DNA of 64,000 bases from Methylocystis sp. KS32 (GTDB lineage: Bacteria; Pseudomonadota; Alphaproteobacteria; Rhizobiales; Beijerinckiaceae): the NCBI GenBank assembly GCA_002862095.1, contig PHSQ01000001.1, forward strand, positions 1 to 64,000, written 5' to 3'. The notes beneath the pieces are model-generated. The model was not told where the DNA came from. It searched no databases and saw only the letters and a program-made list of their open reading frames with translations. The translations under genes and the position numbers were made by a program. Positions 54,912 to 64,000 of the stretch are shown one piece after another. Every line of letters starts with the position of its first letter. The stretch's first letter is position 1.

Positions 54912-57638
54912 TCACTCCGCCGCGAGCCCCTGCGCCGAGGGAAACGCCACTTCGACGAGCGTGCCTTCGTTTTTGTTGCTTTTTATCAGCAACGAGGCGT
55001 GGTTGGCTTCGATCAGCGCCTTTGTCACCGGGAGGCCAAGGCCGGTGCCTGACATTCTGCGCGAGGTCGCAACCTGCCGGAACGGCTCCATGGCTATCTG
55101 TATCTCATCGTCGGACATTCCGATGCCAGTGTCTTTCACGCGGATGACGACATAGCCGGCGTCGGTCAAGGCGCTGGAGACAATGACCTGCCCGCCCGGT
55201 TCGTTGAACTTGACCGCATTGGAGAGAAGATTGAGCAGAATCTGGCGCAGCGAGCGCTCGTCCGCGCGGATGCGCGGGAGTCTCGGAGCAAGCGAGAGAC
55301 GCATGACCACGCGCTGCTGATTGGCCTGCGCCTGCATGATCGAGACGCATTCGCCAATGATCGCGTTGACGTCCACGTCCTCGACGACCAACTCCATTTT
55401 CCCCGCTTCGATTTTGGAAAGGTCGAGGAGATCATTGACGAGGCTGAGGACGTGAACGCCGGAAGTATGAACGTCCTTGAGATATTCCTTGTATCGCTCC
55501 GAACCTATCGGGCCAAAGCGTTCTTCCATCATGACTTCAGCGAAGCCGATGATGGCGTTGAGGGGCGTCCTGATCTCGTGCGAGACGCGGGCGAGAAAGG
55601 CGGATTTGGCCGCGCTTGCGCGTTCGGCTTCCTCGCGCGCCGCATCGGCCTCAGGCCTCGCCTTCCGGGTCTCGGGAGGGCTGGCGGCAAAACAAAGGAA
55701 ACGCGGCGGATCCCCGAGGCGCCTCAAAGTCAGCCTGACCGGGGATGTTCCGATGGTCAGATTGTCGAAGGCGAGAATTTCCGCCTCGGACGCCGTCGCC
55801 GCGAATGCGCGGGAGGCATGCGCTTCACCGAAAACCGCCGCGAGACGGCGGGAGTCACCGCCCGAGAAAAACTTGACGAGTTCTTGCTTTTCGCAGGCCT
55901 TCGTATCCGCGCTGAGCAGATCGGCGAATGCGGCGTTGACGGTTTCGATCCGACCCGATGCGCCGACAATAGCCGAAGGCGCGGGATTAGCCTTGAAAAA
56001 GGCGGCGGCGAATTCCTCGTTTTCGTTGCGTAAACGCGCCAGTTCGCGAGCCTGGGTCCGGGCTAAAGCCCTTGCCGCGACTTCCTCGGCGCTTGCGCGC
56101 ACGGGGGAGAGATGGCGGCGAAAGCTGATGAGGGCCGTGGGCTCGCCATTCCATTCTATGGTCTGGATATGAGCGTCCGTATCGAGAGTCTGCCCATCAT
56201 GGGCGGCTATCTCGACCGCGCCCGAAAGCGCAGGGGCAGCGTATGAATGCGGTGCGCGGCCAAGAAAGACGCGCGATAGCCCCCCCTCGCGGTTCAAGGA
56301 TTCGAGATTGTCGTAACCCAAATAATCGAGCAAGGTGCGATTGACGTATAACGCATCGCTCCCCCTCGCCACCAACACGCCGACCGGCAGTTTGTCGATC
56401 AAATCCGCCGCTTGCGCGGAGGCTCCGGCATCATCGAAGCGGGGATTGGATTCGACGCCTCCAATGGCGCGGCCGACGTGGTCGATCAATTCTCGCGCAT
56501 GCCCCGTCGAGGAGTTGGAAACGTTGAGCGTGCGCGCAATCTCGTCAAATGCGCATTGCTCATGGGGTGAAAGCGCCTGAGTATGCCCGCTGGTTTCCCG
56601 CTGCGCCCCCGCCGGGCGTAAAGCAACGACGTTAGGGGCCGTATAAGCGCTTTCGGGAAAGGCTTCGATGGGGCCTGGATAGTCTTCGGCCGCTTCTTCT
56701 TCCACGGCGGTCGAGGCGGTTTGAGCCGCGCCGATCGGCAAAGCGGTCGCTTCCGTTTCGTCGCTGGCGGCGCGCGCCGCTTCCGTCAGCCGGATGACGC
56801 CATAGCCCTGAAAACCGAGGAAACGCCTTGCTGCGTCGTGAATGGGAAGCGCGCCCAGAATTGTCGGCGCGCGCGCGGGAGGGTCTTCGATCGGCCAATT
56901 CACCTCGATCCCGCTCCATGATTTGCGGGACGCGAGCGCTTCAGCGAAAGCCGGTCCCAACCCCAGCGCGCGTGATAGTTCTCCGATTTCGCGACCGAGA
57001 AGATCCGCGTATTTGCCGCCAACGATGTCGCCCAATACATGGGTGACGTCCACGAATCTGCCCGCCGCGTCCGTTTTCCATAGAAAGCGAGGGGCAATCT
57101 CGCCATGTCGTTCCAACAGACGCGCGCGCGCCGCCGCGTCTCTCTCGGGAGCAAGGCTTGCGTCCTTCGCGTCGACGCCCTCCTCCCCGCTTGGCGGCGC
57201 CATGACCTCGCGAAATTTTGACGGCTCGGATGCGTGCGCTGGCGCCAATGCCGCGGTCGCCCTCAACCCAAGCGCGGCGACGACGAAACACGCGTCGGCG
57301 TCCCGCTCGGATAGGCGGCGGCACAAAATCGTCACTGTTCGAATTGTGTCACCAATCAAGATTGGCAAACGCTCGAGGCGCGGCGCGGCCCCGTGACGAA
57401 TGCCTTCAATCAGTTCCGCAAGCCGGGACGACCTGGCTTCGGCGGGCTCCAAACGCAAGCTCTCGCCAAGGTTCTCGCCGAAAACGGCCTTGGCGGCGTC
57501 ATTGACGTAAACCGCTCGCAGCGGCTCTCCCGCCAAGGCGAAAATCGGCGCCCCCGACGCCTCAAGGGCGGCGAATGAAGGGTCGGTGGCGATCAGCGTC
57601 GCCGCTTTGCTACCTTCGTCCTCGGACATTTGGGACAC
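54912..57638 (-). CDS. PAS-domain sensor histidine kinase, PdhS/PleC-like
   Basis: A 908-residue soluble kinase with no membrane segment. Several PAS-like regions fill the first 640 residues (FALAGEPLRAVYVNDAAKAV, PVGVLVARGSDALYVNRTLL, PAPSAIVGASGRIETVNAAF). The dimer/phosphoacceptor helix reads FLARVSHEIRTPLNAIIGFA, then FGPIGSERYKEYLKDVHTSG and LVNDLLDLSKIEAGKMEL. The ATPase has LNLLSNAVKFNEPGG, VKDTGIGMSDDEI and GTGLGLPVTKALIEA. This is the PleC/PdhS/DivJ core that acts on DivK and controls polarity and CtrA. A CtrA box lies 57 bases upstream. Confidence 0.88.
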   Translation of the reverse strand: MSQMSEDEGSKAATLIATDPSFAALEASGAPIFALAGEPLRAVYVNDAAKAVFGENLGESLRLEPAEARSSRLAELIEGIRHGAAPRLERLPILIGDTIRTVTILCRRLSERDADACFVVAALGLRATAALAPAHASEPSKFREVMAPPSGEEGVDAKDASLAPERDAAARARLLERHGEIAPRFLWKTDAAGRFVDVTHVLGDIVGGKYADLLGREIGELSRALGLGPAFAEALASRKSWSGIEVNWPIEDPPARAPTILGALPIHDAARRFLGFQGYGVIRLTEAARAASDETEATALPIGAAQTASTAVEEEAAEDYPGPIEAFPESAYTAPNVVALRPAGAQRETSGHTQALSPHEQCAFDEIARTLNVSNSSTGHARELIDHVGRAIGGVESNPRFDDAGASAQAADLIDKLPVGVLVARGSDALYVNRTLLDYLGYDNLESLNREGGLSRVFLGRAPHSYAAPALSGAVEIAAHDGQTLDTDAHIQTIEWNGEPTALISFRRHLSPVRASAEEVAARALARTQARELARLRNENEEFAAAFFKANPAPSAIVGASGRIETVNAAFADLLSADTKACEKQELVKFFSGGDSRRLAAVFGEAHASRAFAATASEAEILAFDNLTIGTSPVRLTLRRLGDPPRFLCFAASPPETRKARPEADAAREEAERASAAKSAFLARVSHEIRTPLNAIIGFAEVMMEERFGPIGSERYKEYLKDVHTSGVHVLSLVNDLLDLSKIEAGKMELVVEDVDVNAIIGECVSIMQAQANQQRVVMRLSLAPRLPRIRADERSLRQILLNLLSNAVKFNEPGGQVIVSSALTDAGYVVIRVKDTGIGMSDDEIQIAMEPFRQVATSRRMSGTGLGLPVTKALIEANHASLLIKSNKNEGTLVEVAFPSAQGLAAE

Positions 57639-57973
57639 GCTTGCTCCCCTGCGGTCCGGCCGTTCGATTGGCCGCTTAGCGCAGTTGGCGTTCAGTTAAC
57701 GGGAGATTAATGCGTCATCGATTTAGGGTCCATGCGCTGTGAACGCTTTTCACTTAATTTGAGGATTAATCATTAATGGAGAACACTTCCGCGAGGACCC
57801 GAAGACCAGTCAAAGGGCTTGGCGGATGCGGCGCACAATTTATGTTGCAATGCACAATAGAATGGTTCATATTCTCATACGTCCGACGTCGTAGCGCCGA
57901 CGGGGTCGAATTGAGCAACGCCGCGCAATTGTTTCGCGGCTTTTGGCGCTAACAAGCTGCAGGGAGAGCATTC
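57639..57973. other. Divergent promoter region
   Basis: 335 bases between the PdhS-like kinase (minus) and the first phasin (plus). It contains the CtrA box at 57696-57710 and further TTAA half-sites at 57754, 57766 and 57773. A TGC-rich near-palindrome, TGTTGCAATGCACAA (57843-57857), 117 bases before the phasin ATG, might be a PhaR-type site; that is a guess. Confidence 0.5.
57696..57710 (-). promoter_or_regulatory. CtrA-binding site
   Basis: TTAACGGGAGATTAA is the full CtrA consensus TTAA-N7-TTAA. It is 57 bases upstream of the PdhS-like kinase start, a position compatible with overlap of its promoter. It supports cell-cycle control of the kinase gene. Confidence 0.65.
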
Positions 57974-58333
57974 ATGGCCGGTTCAGCCTATCAGATTCCT
58001 AATGAAGTGCGCGATTTCGCCGAAAAAAGCGTTGAACAGGCGCGCAAGGCGTTTGAGGGCTTTTCGGGGGCGGCTCAAAAGGCCATCGCCTCGGTCGACA
58101 CTTCCGCCATGCCGTTCAGCGCCGGAGCCAAGGACGTCGGCCAGACCGCCCTCACTTTCGCCGAAGCGAATGTGAAGGCCGCCTTCGATCTCGCGCAGAA
58201 GCTCGTGCAGGCGAAGGACATTCAGGAAGTCATGCAACTGCAGACCGAATTCGTGAAGAGCCAGTTCGGCGCGATTCAGGAGCAGACCAAAGAACTCGGC
58301 GTCGTGATACAAAAAGCCGCCACGCCCAAGTAA
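57974..58333 (+). CDS. Phasin family protein
   Basis: A 119-residue helical protein that coats polyhydroxybutyrate granules. The phasin core is VRDFAEKSVEQARKAFEGF, AFDLAQKLVQAKDIQEVMQL, QTEFVKSQFGAIQEQTKELG. GGAG precedes the ATG. A second phasin follows after 93 bases. No PHB synthase is adjacent. Confidence 0.9.
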   Translation: MAGSAYQIPNEVRDFAEKSVEQARKAFEGFSGAAQKAIASVDTSAMPFSAGAKDVGQTALTFAEANVKAAFDLAQKLVQAKDIQEVMQLQTEFVKSQFGAIQEQTKELGVVIQKAATPK

Positions 58334-58426
58334 GCCGGATTTAATGCCCGGCCCGGACGGCCCTATCTTCCTCGATGGGATCGCAGGGGCCGTTTTCACC
58401 CGCCCAGAAAGACGGAGTCCGAGTCG

Positions 58427-58903
58427 ATGACGACCCAGAAGCGAGAGGCAAAGAGGAAATTCACGATCGCGCCCCAGCCGGACGCTCAAAAATCGGCGGT
58501 CGAGGCGACGGCCCCCGCCGATGCGCCGGAGATCGTGGAAAGCGTGGAAGTTGAAAGCCTGGAATTTGTCGAAATAGTCCTGGAAGAGGCGGCGTCCCCG
58601 GCTCTCGAGGAGCCGCAAGCGCTAATCGCCTCCTTGGTGGAGCCGGTCCATGCGACGGAAACCGCCCAGACGACCAAGGCCATTTTTGCCTGGACCACTA
58701 TGTGGCCCGGCAAGAGTTTCGATCTCTGGAACGAAAACGCGACGGCGTTCATGGAGTTCGCCGGCGCGTTAAGCAAGGCGAAAGACTTGGGCGAAGTTGT
58801 CGCTCTGCAGTCGCAATTCTTCGCGGATCGTCTTGGAACCTACGCCCGACTTTCCAAGGAAATCGGTTCCTCGGCCCCCAAAGGCTTTTTTGCGATCGGC
58901 TGA
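58427..58903 (+). CDS. Phasin-like protein
   Basis: A 158-residue protein. A charged, Ala/Glu-rich N-terminal 85 residues (probably disordered) precede a shorter phasin-type region: WNENATAFMEFAGALSKAKD, LGEVVALQSQFFADRLGTYA. AGAAAGACGGAG lies before the ATG. Probably binds PHB granules like its neighbour, with the N-terminal part as an extra interaction region. Confidence 0.82.
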   Translation: MTTQKREAKRKFTIAPQPDAQKSAVEATAPADAPEIVESVEVESLEFVEIVLEEAASPALEEPQALIASLVEPVHATETAQTTKAIFAWTTMWPGKSFDLWNENATAFMEFAGALSKAKDLGEVVALQSQFFADRLGTYARLSKEIGSSAPKGFFAIG

Positions 58904-58914
58904 TTGAGGGCGCT

Positions 58915-59757
58915 TCATAACGTCGCCGAGACCAGCGCGCGCAATGCAGGCGTCACCTCGGGCATGACGCCGAACCAGTCGCGAAAAGCTGGCCGCGCCT
59001 GATGCAGCAACATGCCGAGTCCATCGACCGCCGCCAGCCCCTGTCGCCTGGCGGCGGCGAGCAGCGGCGTCTCCAAAGGGGCATAAACAATATCCGCGAC
59101 CAGCGCCGCCCTTGGCGCGGCCCGCAGCGAGATTTCGAGCGGCGGCTGGCCGACCATGCCCAGGCTCGTCGTATTGACCACGAGCCCCGCTCCCTCGAGG
59201 CCAACGTCACGCTGCGACCAAGGATAGGCTTTCACGGGCGCGCCGAAGTCGGCGGCAAGAGCTTGCGCGCGTTCCTCCGTGCGGTTGAAAACCCTAATCT
59301 CCGGCGCGTCGGCGTCGACCAAACCCGCGATGATCGCTCTCGCGCCGCCACCGGCGCCGATAACCGCCGCCGGCGCCTCGCTCGCCCGCCAATGGGGAGC
59401 GGCGGCGCGCAAGGAAGCGACAAATCCGTAGCCGTCGTAGTTTTTCCCCGTCAGCGATCCGTCGGGCTCCACGACGACGCAATTGACCGCGCCGATTCTT
59501 GCCGCGTCCGCCTCCACTCTGTCCAGCAGCCGAAGCGCCGTTTCCTTATGGGGAATGGTCAGATTGCAGCCCGCAAAGCCAAGAGCGGGGAGCGCGCGAA
59601 GGGCTTCTTCGAGCTTGCCTGGAGCTGTCGCCAAGGGAACATAAACGCCTTCCAGACCGTATTGCTCGATCCAGTGGTTGTGAATTTTGGGAGAACGCGA
59701 ATGCCCGATTGGCCATCCCATGACGCCAGCGAGAATGAAGCGATGGGGTTTTTGCAA
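58915..59757 (-). CDS. aroE: Shikimate dehydrogenase
   Basis: A 280-residue NADP enzyme reducing 3-dehydroshikimate to shikimate. Markers: FILAGVMGWPIGHSRSPKIH, NLTIPHKETALRLLD (catalytic Lys), GAVNCVV, NYDGYGF, AAVIGAGGGARAIIAGL and VNTTSLGM. The start is set at TTG 59757, preceded by GGAGGAGAAA, because a longer ATG reading (59856) adds an atypical extension with no ribosome site. Confidence 0.93.
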   Translation of the reverse strand: MQKPHRFILAGVMGWPIGHSRSPKIHNHWIEQYGLEGVYVPLATAPGKLEEALRALPALGFAGCNLTIPHKETALRLLDRVEADAARIGAVNCVVVEPDGSLTGKNYDGYGFVASLRAAAPHWRASEAPAAVIGAGGGARAIIAGLVDADAPEIRVFNRTEERAQALAADFGAPVKAYPWSQRDVGLEGAGLVVNTTSLGMVGQPPLEISLRAAPRAALVADIVYAPLETPLLAAARRQGLAAVDGLGMLLHQARPAFRDWFGVMPEVTPALRALVSATL

Positions 59758-59782
59758 TTTCTCCTCCCAGCCGGCGACTGGC

Positions 59783-60775
59783 TTACAACGAGTCTCGCGC
59801 GCAGCCTGACGTATCTCCTCGGCCGGCGAGGGCCGCGAACAAAGCGTCGTCAGCACTGACCTGGGCGTTTCCGGTGGTCAGGAGCTTTTCTCCATGGAAG
59901 ATCGAATTCGCGCCGGCGACGAGACAGAGAATTTGAGCCTCGCGGGAGAGAAACGAACGACCCGCCGACAGCCGCACGCGCGACTTCGGTATGACGATGC
60001 GCGTCGTGGCGATCATGCGAACCAGATCCATCGAATCGCAGCGCTCCCGATCCGCCAGAGGCGTGCCCTCGACCGCGACCAGCATGTTGATGGGAACGCT
60101 TTCGGGGTGCGGATCAAAACTCGCGAGCGTCTGCAACATCCCCGCGCGATCCTTCACGCTCTCGCCCATTCCGATGATGCCGCCGCAGCACATTTCGAGC
60201 CCGGCGCCCCGAACCGCCTTGAGGGTCTCCAGGCGATCCTGATAGGTGCGGGTGGAGATGATCTCCTCGTAAAATTCGGGTCCGGTGTCCAGATTGTGAT
60301 TATAGGCTGTCAGTCCCGCCTCGACGAGACGATCCGCCTGCGAGCGGTTGATCATGCCGAGAGTGACGCAGGCCTCCATGCCAAGGGCGCGAACGCCGCG
60401 AACCATCCGCAAAACCGCGTCGAAGCGCGGCCCCTCCGGCGCGGACCGCCAGGCGGCGCCCATGCAGAAGCGGTCAGCTCCGGCTTCCCTCGCCGTCTTC
60501 GCGGCGTCGAGGACGTCGTCGACGTTCATGAGCTCCACCCGATCGAGTTTCACTTCCCGATGGTGGGCCGATTGCGGGCAGTAGGAACAATCCTCCGGAC
60601 AACCTCCGGTCTTGATCGAGAGCAGCGCGGCTTTCTGAACATCGTTGGGATCGAAATAACGCCGGTGGACAGCGCTGGCGCGCGCGACGAGTCCAAGCAG
60701 CGGCGAATCGTGGATGGCCACGATCTCTTCCGCCGTCCAGTCGTATCGCAGGGTGAAATCCGCTGGAGCGTTCAT
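59783..60775 (-). CDS. bioB: Biotin synthase
   Basis: A 330-residue radical SAM enzyme inserting sulfur into dethiobiotin. The 4Fe-4S motif CxxxCxxC is in [20 protein letters not shown]. Other parts: [75 protein letters not shown] (cluster ligand Arg), [14 protein letters not shown]. The start overlaps the preceding membrane-protein stop (ATGA). No other biotin genes are present here. Confidence 0.96.
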   Translation of the reverse strand: MNAPADFTLRYDWTAEEIVAIHDSPLLGLVARASAVHRRYFDPNDVQKAALLSIKTGGCPEDCSYCPQSAHHREVKLDRVELMNVDDVLDAAKTAREAGADRFCMGAAWRSAPEGPRFDAVLRMVRGVRALGMEACVTLGMINRSQADRLVEAGLTAYNHNLDTGPEFYEEIISTRTYQDRLETLKAVRGAGLEMCCGGIIGMGESVKDRAGMLQTLASFDPHPESVPINMLVAVEGTPLADRERCDSMDLVRMIATTRIVIPKSRVRLSAGRSFLSREAQILCLVAGANSIFHGEKLLTTGNAQVSADDALFAALAGRGDTSGCARDSL

Positions 60776-61239
60776 GGTGCGCGACCCTTTTTGAGCGCGG
60801 GGGCGTCGGCTTTCGGCTTCGCCTTTGCGCGAGATTTCCATATTTCAAAGGCGACCCATAGCCCCAGCGCGACGTCGAAGCCAGAGTTGCCGAGCGCGAA
60901 AGGAGCCGCCGTGAAGACGGAGCCGGTTCCAAGGTAGTGGAACGAAATCGCCCAGAGGGGATGAAGCAACAGGCCCGCGACAGCAAACCAGGGCGAGGCT
61001 ACGAACGACAGCCCCGCCAATGATCCATATACGGCGACGCCGGTCATTTCTATGCCCACCCAGGCGCCGGGCGAGTCCGAACGCATCGCGAAGCCGACAT
61101 AAAGAAAGGATACGGCGAGCAGGGCATAGGCCGCGACATGCACGACATTCTTTTTCGCCCAACGAACGAGGACTATGAGCCCCACGGCGAAAGCGACGCC
61201 GAGGGCGGTGAACAGGATTATTTCAGCCGTGTCTTGCAT
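60772..61239 (-). CDS. Membrane protein upstream of bioB
   Basis: A 155-residue protein with about four to five helices: [79 protein letters not shown]. His residues in LLLHPLW and SFHYLG may be functional. The tail is Lys/Ala-rich. It resembles the DUF6010 type, but I am unsure. Overlap with bioB suggests co-translation; a link to biotin or precursor uptake would be speculation. Confidence 0.7.
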   Translation of the reverse strand: MQDTAEIILFTALGVAFAVGLIVLVRWAKKNVVHVAAYALLAVSFLYVGFAMRSDSPGAWVGIEMTGVAVYGSLAGLSFVASPWFAVAGLLLHPLWAISFHYLGTGSVFTAAPFALGNSGFDVALGLWVAFEIWKSRAKAKPKADAPALKKGRAP

Positions 61240-61480
61240 GGTTGGACCGCTCTTCGGGCTTTCGCCCGCTTTTTTGCTTTGGGTTGGGGGCGTCCGCCGC
61301 CGCAGGGTCTATAGGTCCAAGCGAGGCCGCGAACAAGGGCGCGGGCGTGTTCCGATTTCGTTCGCGGTCGTTTGTCCCCGGCGCAGATGCTGCGTCAAAC
61401 GGATTGCGCCGCAAAGCCCGCTATGGGAGAGTCCCGCCTGTTCATTCCCTCCAACCCCCATGCAAGGATTGTCCCGCGCG

Positions 61481-64000
61481 ATGCACGTCGAAGAGAACGC
61501 CCCGGTTTCTCCCGCCCCCGCCCCCGTGGCCCAGGCCCTTCACCGGGCCGAACCGCGCCATGGCGAACGGGAGCTGCATGAAGTCATTCGTCTTCTGGGA
61601 CGCCTTTTGGGCGAGACGGTTCGGGAGCATGAAGGAGACGAGGCTTTCGAACGCGTAGAAACGATAAGACGTTTGTCCGTCGCCGCCAGTCGGCACGGGG
61701 ACGCGGAGGCGGACGCCAAGCTCGACCAGCTGCTGCGAACGCTTTCCGCCAAGGAAGCGCTCGCCGTCATCCGCGCCTTCGGCTATTTCCTGCATCTCGG
61801 CAATATTGCGGAGGATTTGCATCCACTGCAAGTAAGGGCGCGCGCCGAGGCGAGCGGCGACAAGTCCGGACTGGCGTCGGAGCCCAGTCTCGCGCGGACT
61901 TTCTCCTACCTTCGCAAAGCCTCGATCGGCGCTGGCAGGATCGCGCAAGTCCTGTCTCGCGCCTGGATTTCGCCCGTTCTCACCGCTCACCCGACAGAGG
62001 TGCGCCGCAAGAGCCTGCTCGATTTGGAGCACGCGATCTTCTCGCTGCTCGAGAAGCGCGAAAACCTACATTCCAAGGCGGATCTTGCGCGCAACGAGAT
62101 GCAGTTGAGCGCGCGAATTTCACAGATGTGGCAAACGGAGCTTTTGCGCCAGTCCCGATTGACCGTGCGCGACGAAATCGAGAACACGCTCAGCTATTAT
62201 CGGACCACCTTTCTGCGCGAGATCCCCCATCTTTACGCGGACATCGAACAAAAACTCGAAGGACTGCGGGTGCCGCCTTTTCTGCGCATGGGCGCATGGG
62301 TGGGCGGCGACCGCGACGGCAACCCCAACGTCACTGCGGATTCTTTGGAAACCGCTCTGCGGATGCAGGCCGACACCGCGCTTCGCTTTTATCTGACCGA
62401 GGTGCATCAACTCGGCGCCGAGCTGTCGATTTCACGCAAATACGCAGGCGCCACCAAAGCGCTTGAAGAACTCGCCACGCGCTCGGGCGACGACAATCCC
62501 CACCGCGACGACGAGCCGTACCGGCGCGCCTTGATTGGCGTTTATTCCCGTCTCGCCGCCACGCTGGAACTGCTAACGGGCGGTCAGGCGCAACGCCATG
62601 CTCTCGCGCCTGGCGCACCCTACGTCAACAGCTGGGCTTTTCTCGCCGATCTCGTGACGGTCGACGAATCTCTCCGCTTGCATCACAGCGAGGTGATCGC
62701 CTCGCAGCGCTTGGAGCCCTTGATACGCGCAGTGGAGGTTTTCGGCTTTCATCTTGCGACCGTCGACCTCCGCCAAAGCTCCGACCGTCACGAGGAAACC
62801 ATCTCGGAACTACTGTCTCACGCCAGAGTGACGCCCAATTACGCCGCCTTGTCGGAGTTGGAGAAACAGAAGCTGTTGATGCGACTGCTGAGCGACCCGC
62901 GCCCGGTAAGCCTGGTCGAAGAGGAGTATTCCGAGAGCTGCGCCAGCGAATTGGCGATCTTCGCCAAAGCCGCGGCGATGCGACGGAAATACGGTGACGA
63001 GTCGATCCGCCACTACATCGTCAGTCACACGGAGACCGTGAGCGATCTGCTCGAAGTGCTTTTGCTGCAAAAAGAGTGCGGCATGATGCGCGGCACTCTC
63101 GACTCCTGCGACGCCAGCACGGTTTCGGCCGAGCTGATCATCGTGCCCTTGTTCGAAACCATCGAGGACTTGCGCAACGCCGCTCCTATCATGCGAGAGT
63201 TCTATGCTCTGCCGGGCGTCGCCAAGCTCGTCGCCAATTCGGGCGCCTGTCAGGACATCATGCTGGGCTATTCCGACAGCAACAAGGACGGCGGAATATT
63301 CACCAGCATTTGGGAGCTTTACCGCGCTTCGACGGCGCTCGCGGAGTTTTTCTCCAGCCTGCCCAACATCACCATGCGGCTGTTCCATGGGCGCGGCGGC
63401 ACTGTCGGACGAGGCGGCGGCCCGAGCTATGACGCGATCCTTGCGCAGCCGCCCGGCACCGTTAAAGGTCAAATTCGTTTAACCGAGCAAGGCGAGGTTA
63501 TCGCAGCCAAATACGCCAATCCCCAAATTGGACGCACGCAGCTCGAGCTTCTGGTGGCCGCCACTTTGGAGACGACTTTGCTGTCCGACTTGCAGGCGCC
63601 CGAGGCGGCGTTTCTCGCCGCGGCCGAGCAGTTGTCGCAATACGGCATGTCGGCCTATCGGCGCATGGTCTATGAAACGCCCGGCTTCGTCGATTTCTTC
63701 TTCGGTTCGACGCCGATCTCCGAGATCGCCTCTCTCAATATCGGTTCGCGGCCCGCGTCGCGCAAACCGTCTCGTCGGATCGAGGATTTGCGGGCTATTC
63801 CCTGGAGCTTCTCCTGGGGCCAAGCCCGGCTCGCTTTGCCAGGGTGGTTCGGCTTCGGCTCCGCGATCTCGCAGTTCCTCGAACAGGATAAAAAGGAGCG
63901 GCTCGATTTGCTGCGCCGGATGAACCGGGAGTGGCCGTTCTTTCGCGTGATACTTTCCAATATCGACATGATCCTGTCGAAGACCGACATCTCCATCGCG
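61481..64000 (+). CDS. ppc: Phosphoenolpyruvate carboxylase, truncated by the window edge
   Basis: Carboxylates PEP to oxaloacetate, an anaplerotic step and the carbon-fixing step of the serine cycle. 840 of an expected about 920 codons are here. Markers: [24 protein letters not shown] catalytic His in VLTAHPTEV (here [16 protein letters not shown]), [33 protein letters not shown] (actual [17 protein letters not shown]), [20 protein letters not shown] and [23 protein letters not shown] 60 bases... the in-frame ATG at 61460 is an equally possible start; neither has a clear ribosome site. Confidence 0.95.
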   Translation, partial: MHVEENAPVSPAPAPVAQALHRAEPRHGERELHEVIRLLGRLLGETVREHEGDEAFERVETIRRLSVAASRHGDAEADAKLDQLLRTLSAKEALAVIRAFGYFLHLGNIAEDLHPLQVRARAEASGDKSGLASEPSLARTFSYLRKASIGAGRIAQVLSRAWISPVLTAHPTEVRRKSLLDLEHAIFSLLEKRENLHSKADLARNEMQLSARISQMWQTELLRQSRLTVRDEIENTLSYYRTTFLREIPHLYADIEQKLEGLRVPPFLRMGAWVGGDRDGNPNVTADSLETALRMQADTALRFYLTEVHQLGAELSISRKYAGATKALEELATRSGDDNPHRDDEPYRRALIGVYSRLAATLELLTGGQAQRHALAPGAPYVNSWAFLADLVTVDESLRLHHSEVIASQRLEPLIRAVEVFGFHLATVDLRQSSDRHEETISELLSHARVTPNYAALSELEKQKLLMRLLSDPRPVSLVEEEYSESCASELAIFAKAAAMRRKYGDESIRHYIVSHTETVSDLLEVLLLQKECGMMRGTLDSCDASTVSAELIIVPLFETIEDLRNAAPIMREFYALPGVAKLVANSGACQDIMLGYSDSNKDGGIFTSIWELYRASTALAEFFSSLPNITMRLFHGRGGTVGRGGGPSYDAILAQPPGTVKGQIRLTEQGEVIAAKYANPQIGRTQLELLVAATLETTLLSDLQAPEAAFLAAAEQLSQYGMSAYRRMVYETPGFVDFFFGSTPISEIASLNIGSRPASRKPSRRIEDLRAIPWSFSWGQARLALPGWFGFGSAISQFLEQDKKERLDLLRRMNREWPFFRVILSNIDMILSKTDISIA

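Overview
The window is GC-rich alphaproteobacterial DNA. Its serine-cycle-type PEP carboxylase, two phasins, a PdhS/PleC-like cell-cycle kinase behind a consensus CtrA box, and a circularly permuted ATP-grasp/alpha-E/transglutaminase operon fit a Hyphomicrobiales bacterium. A type II methanotroph such as Methylocystis or Methylosinus is my best guess, but no methane or methanol oxidation gene is present, so this is inference. No rRNA, tRNA or CRISPR array was seen.

The left 40 kb is an accessory region with heavy gene loss. It opens with a trehalose locus: a 5'-truncated otsB, the first 75 codons of a GH15 glucoamylase, and an intact otsA. Next come an IS630 remnant, a second transposase remnant, an integrase remnant, a NYN-domain gene, a DUF167 gene and a complete IS1182 element. 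From 7.2 to 15.3 kb lies a nitrosative/low-oxygen set on the minus strand: DUF4336, quinol nitric oxide reductase, DUF488, a PhaC-like hydrolase, a CBS protein with a frameshift and a zinc alcohol dehydrogenase. Remnants of an IHF-like gene, a disulfide oxidoreductase, an IS3 element and an IscB nuclease lie among them. A complete IS6 element sits directly upstream of the dehydrogenase. A compact antitoxin-toxin-tyrosine recombinase operon follows (16.3-18.1 kb), then a 150-codon remnant of the giant cyclic glucan synthase gene ndvB, several small stress-type genes, and an IS graveyard (22-24 kb).

From 24.4 to 34.9 kb the theme is metals and redox. There is an Nramp-like transporter with a VIT/CCC1-type transporter behind two tiny overlapping ORFs, an RcnR-type repressor with RcnA nickel/cobalt efflux, and a PepSY-cytochrome b-response regulator-histidine kinase operon. 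Two cytochrome b561-type genes flank the two-component genes and both are broken. A pair of predicted exported proteins follows. At 35.8-38.9 kb a tripartite efflux operon has decayed; its outer-membrane gene is split by an IS1111-type IS110 element.

From about 39.7 kb the sequence is mostly intact and housekeeping in character: transglutaminase/alpha-E/ATP-grasp operon, glutathione peroxidase, sigma-54 response regulator, oligoendopeptidase F, a two-part porin with an IS6 tail fused in frame upstream, NikR with a divergent HupE/UreJ-type permease and cupin, 5-oxoprolinase pxpABC, the cell-cycle kinase, phasins, aroE, bioB with a membrane protein, and ppc running off the right edge.

The recurring feature is gene collapse: otsB, GH15, ndvB, the efflux operon, the disulfide oxidoreductase, the IHF-like gene and iscB survive only as ends. 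Three other genes carry a single lesion each, two of them in or beside short G or C runs where a sequencing error must be excluded. The best candidates for new biology are the recombinase co-translated with a toxin-antitoxin pair next to a candidate recombination site, and the IS1111-type element whose 3' non-coding region may encode a guide RNA.
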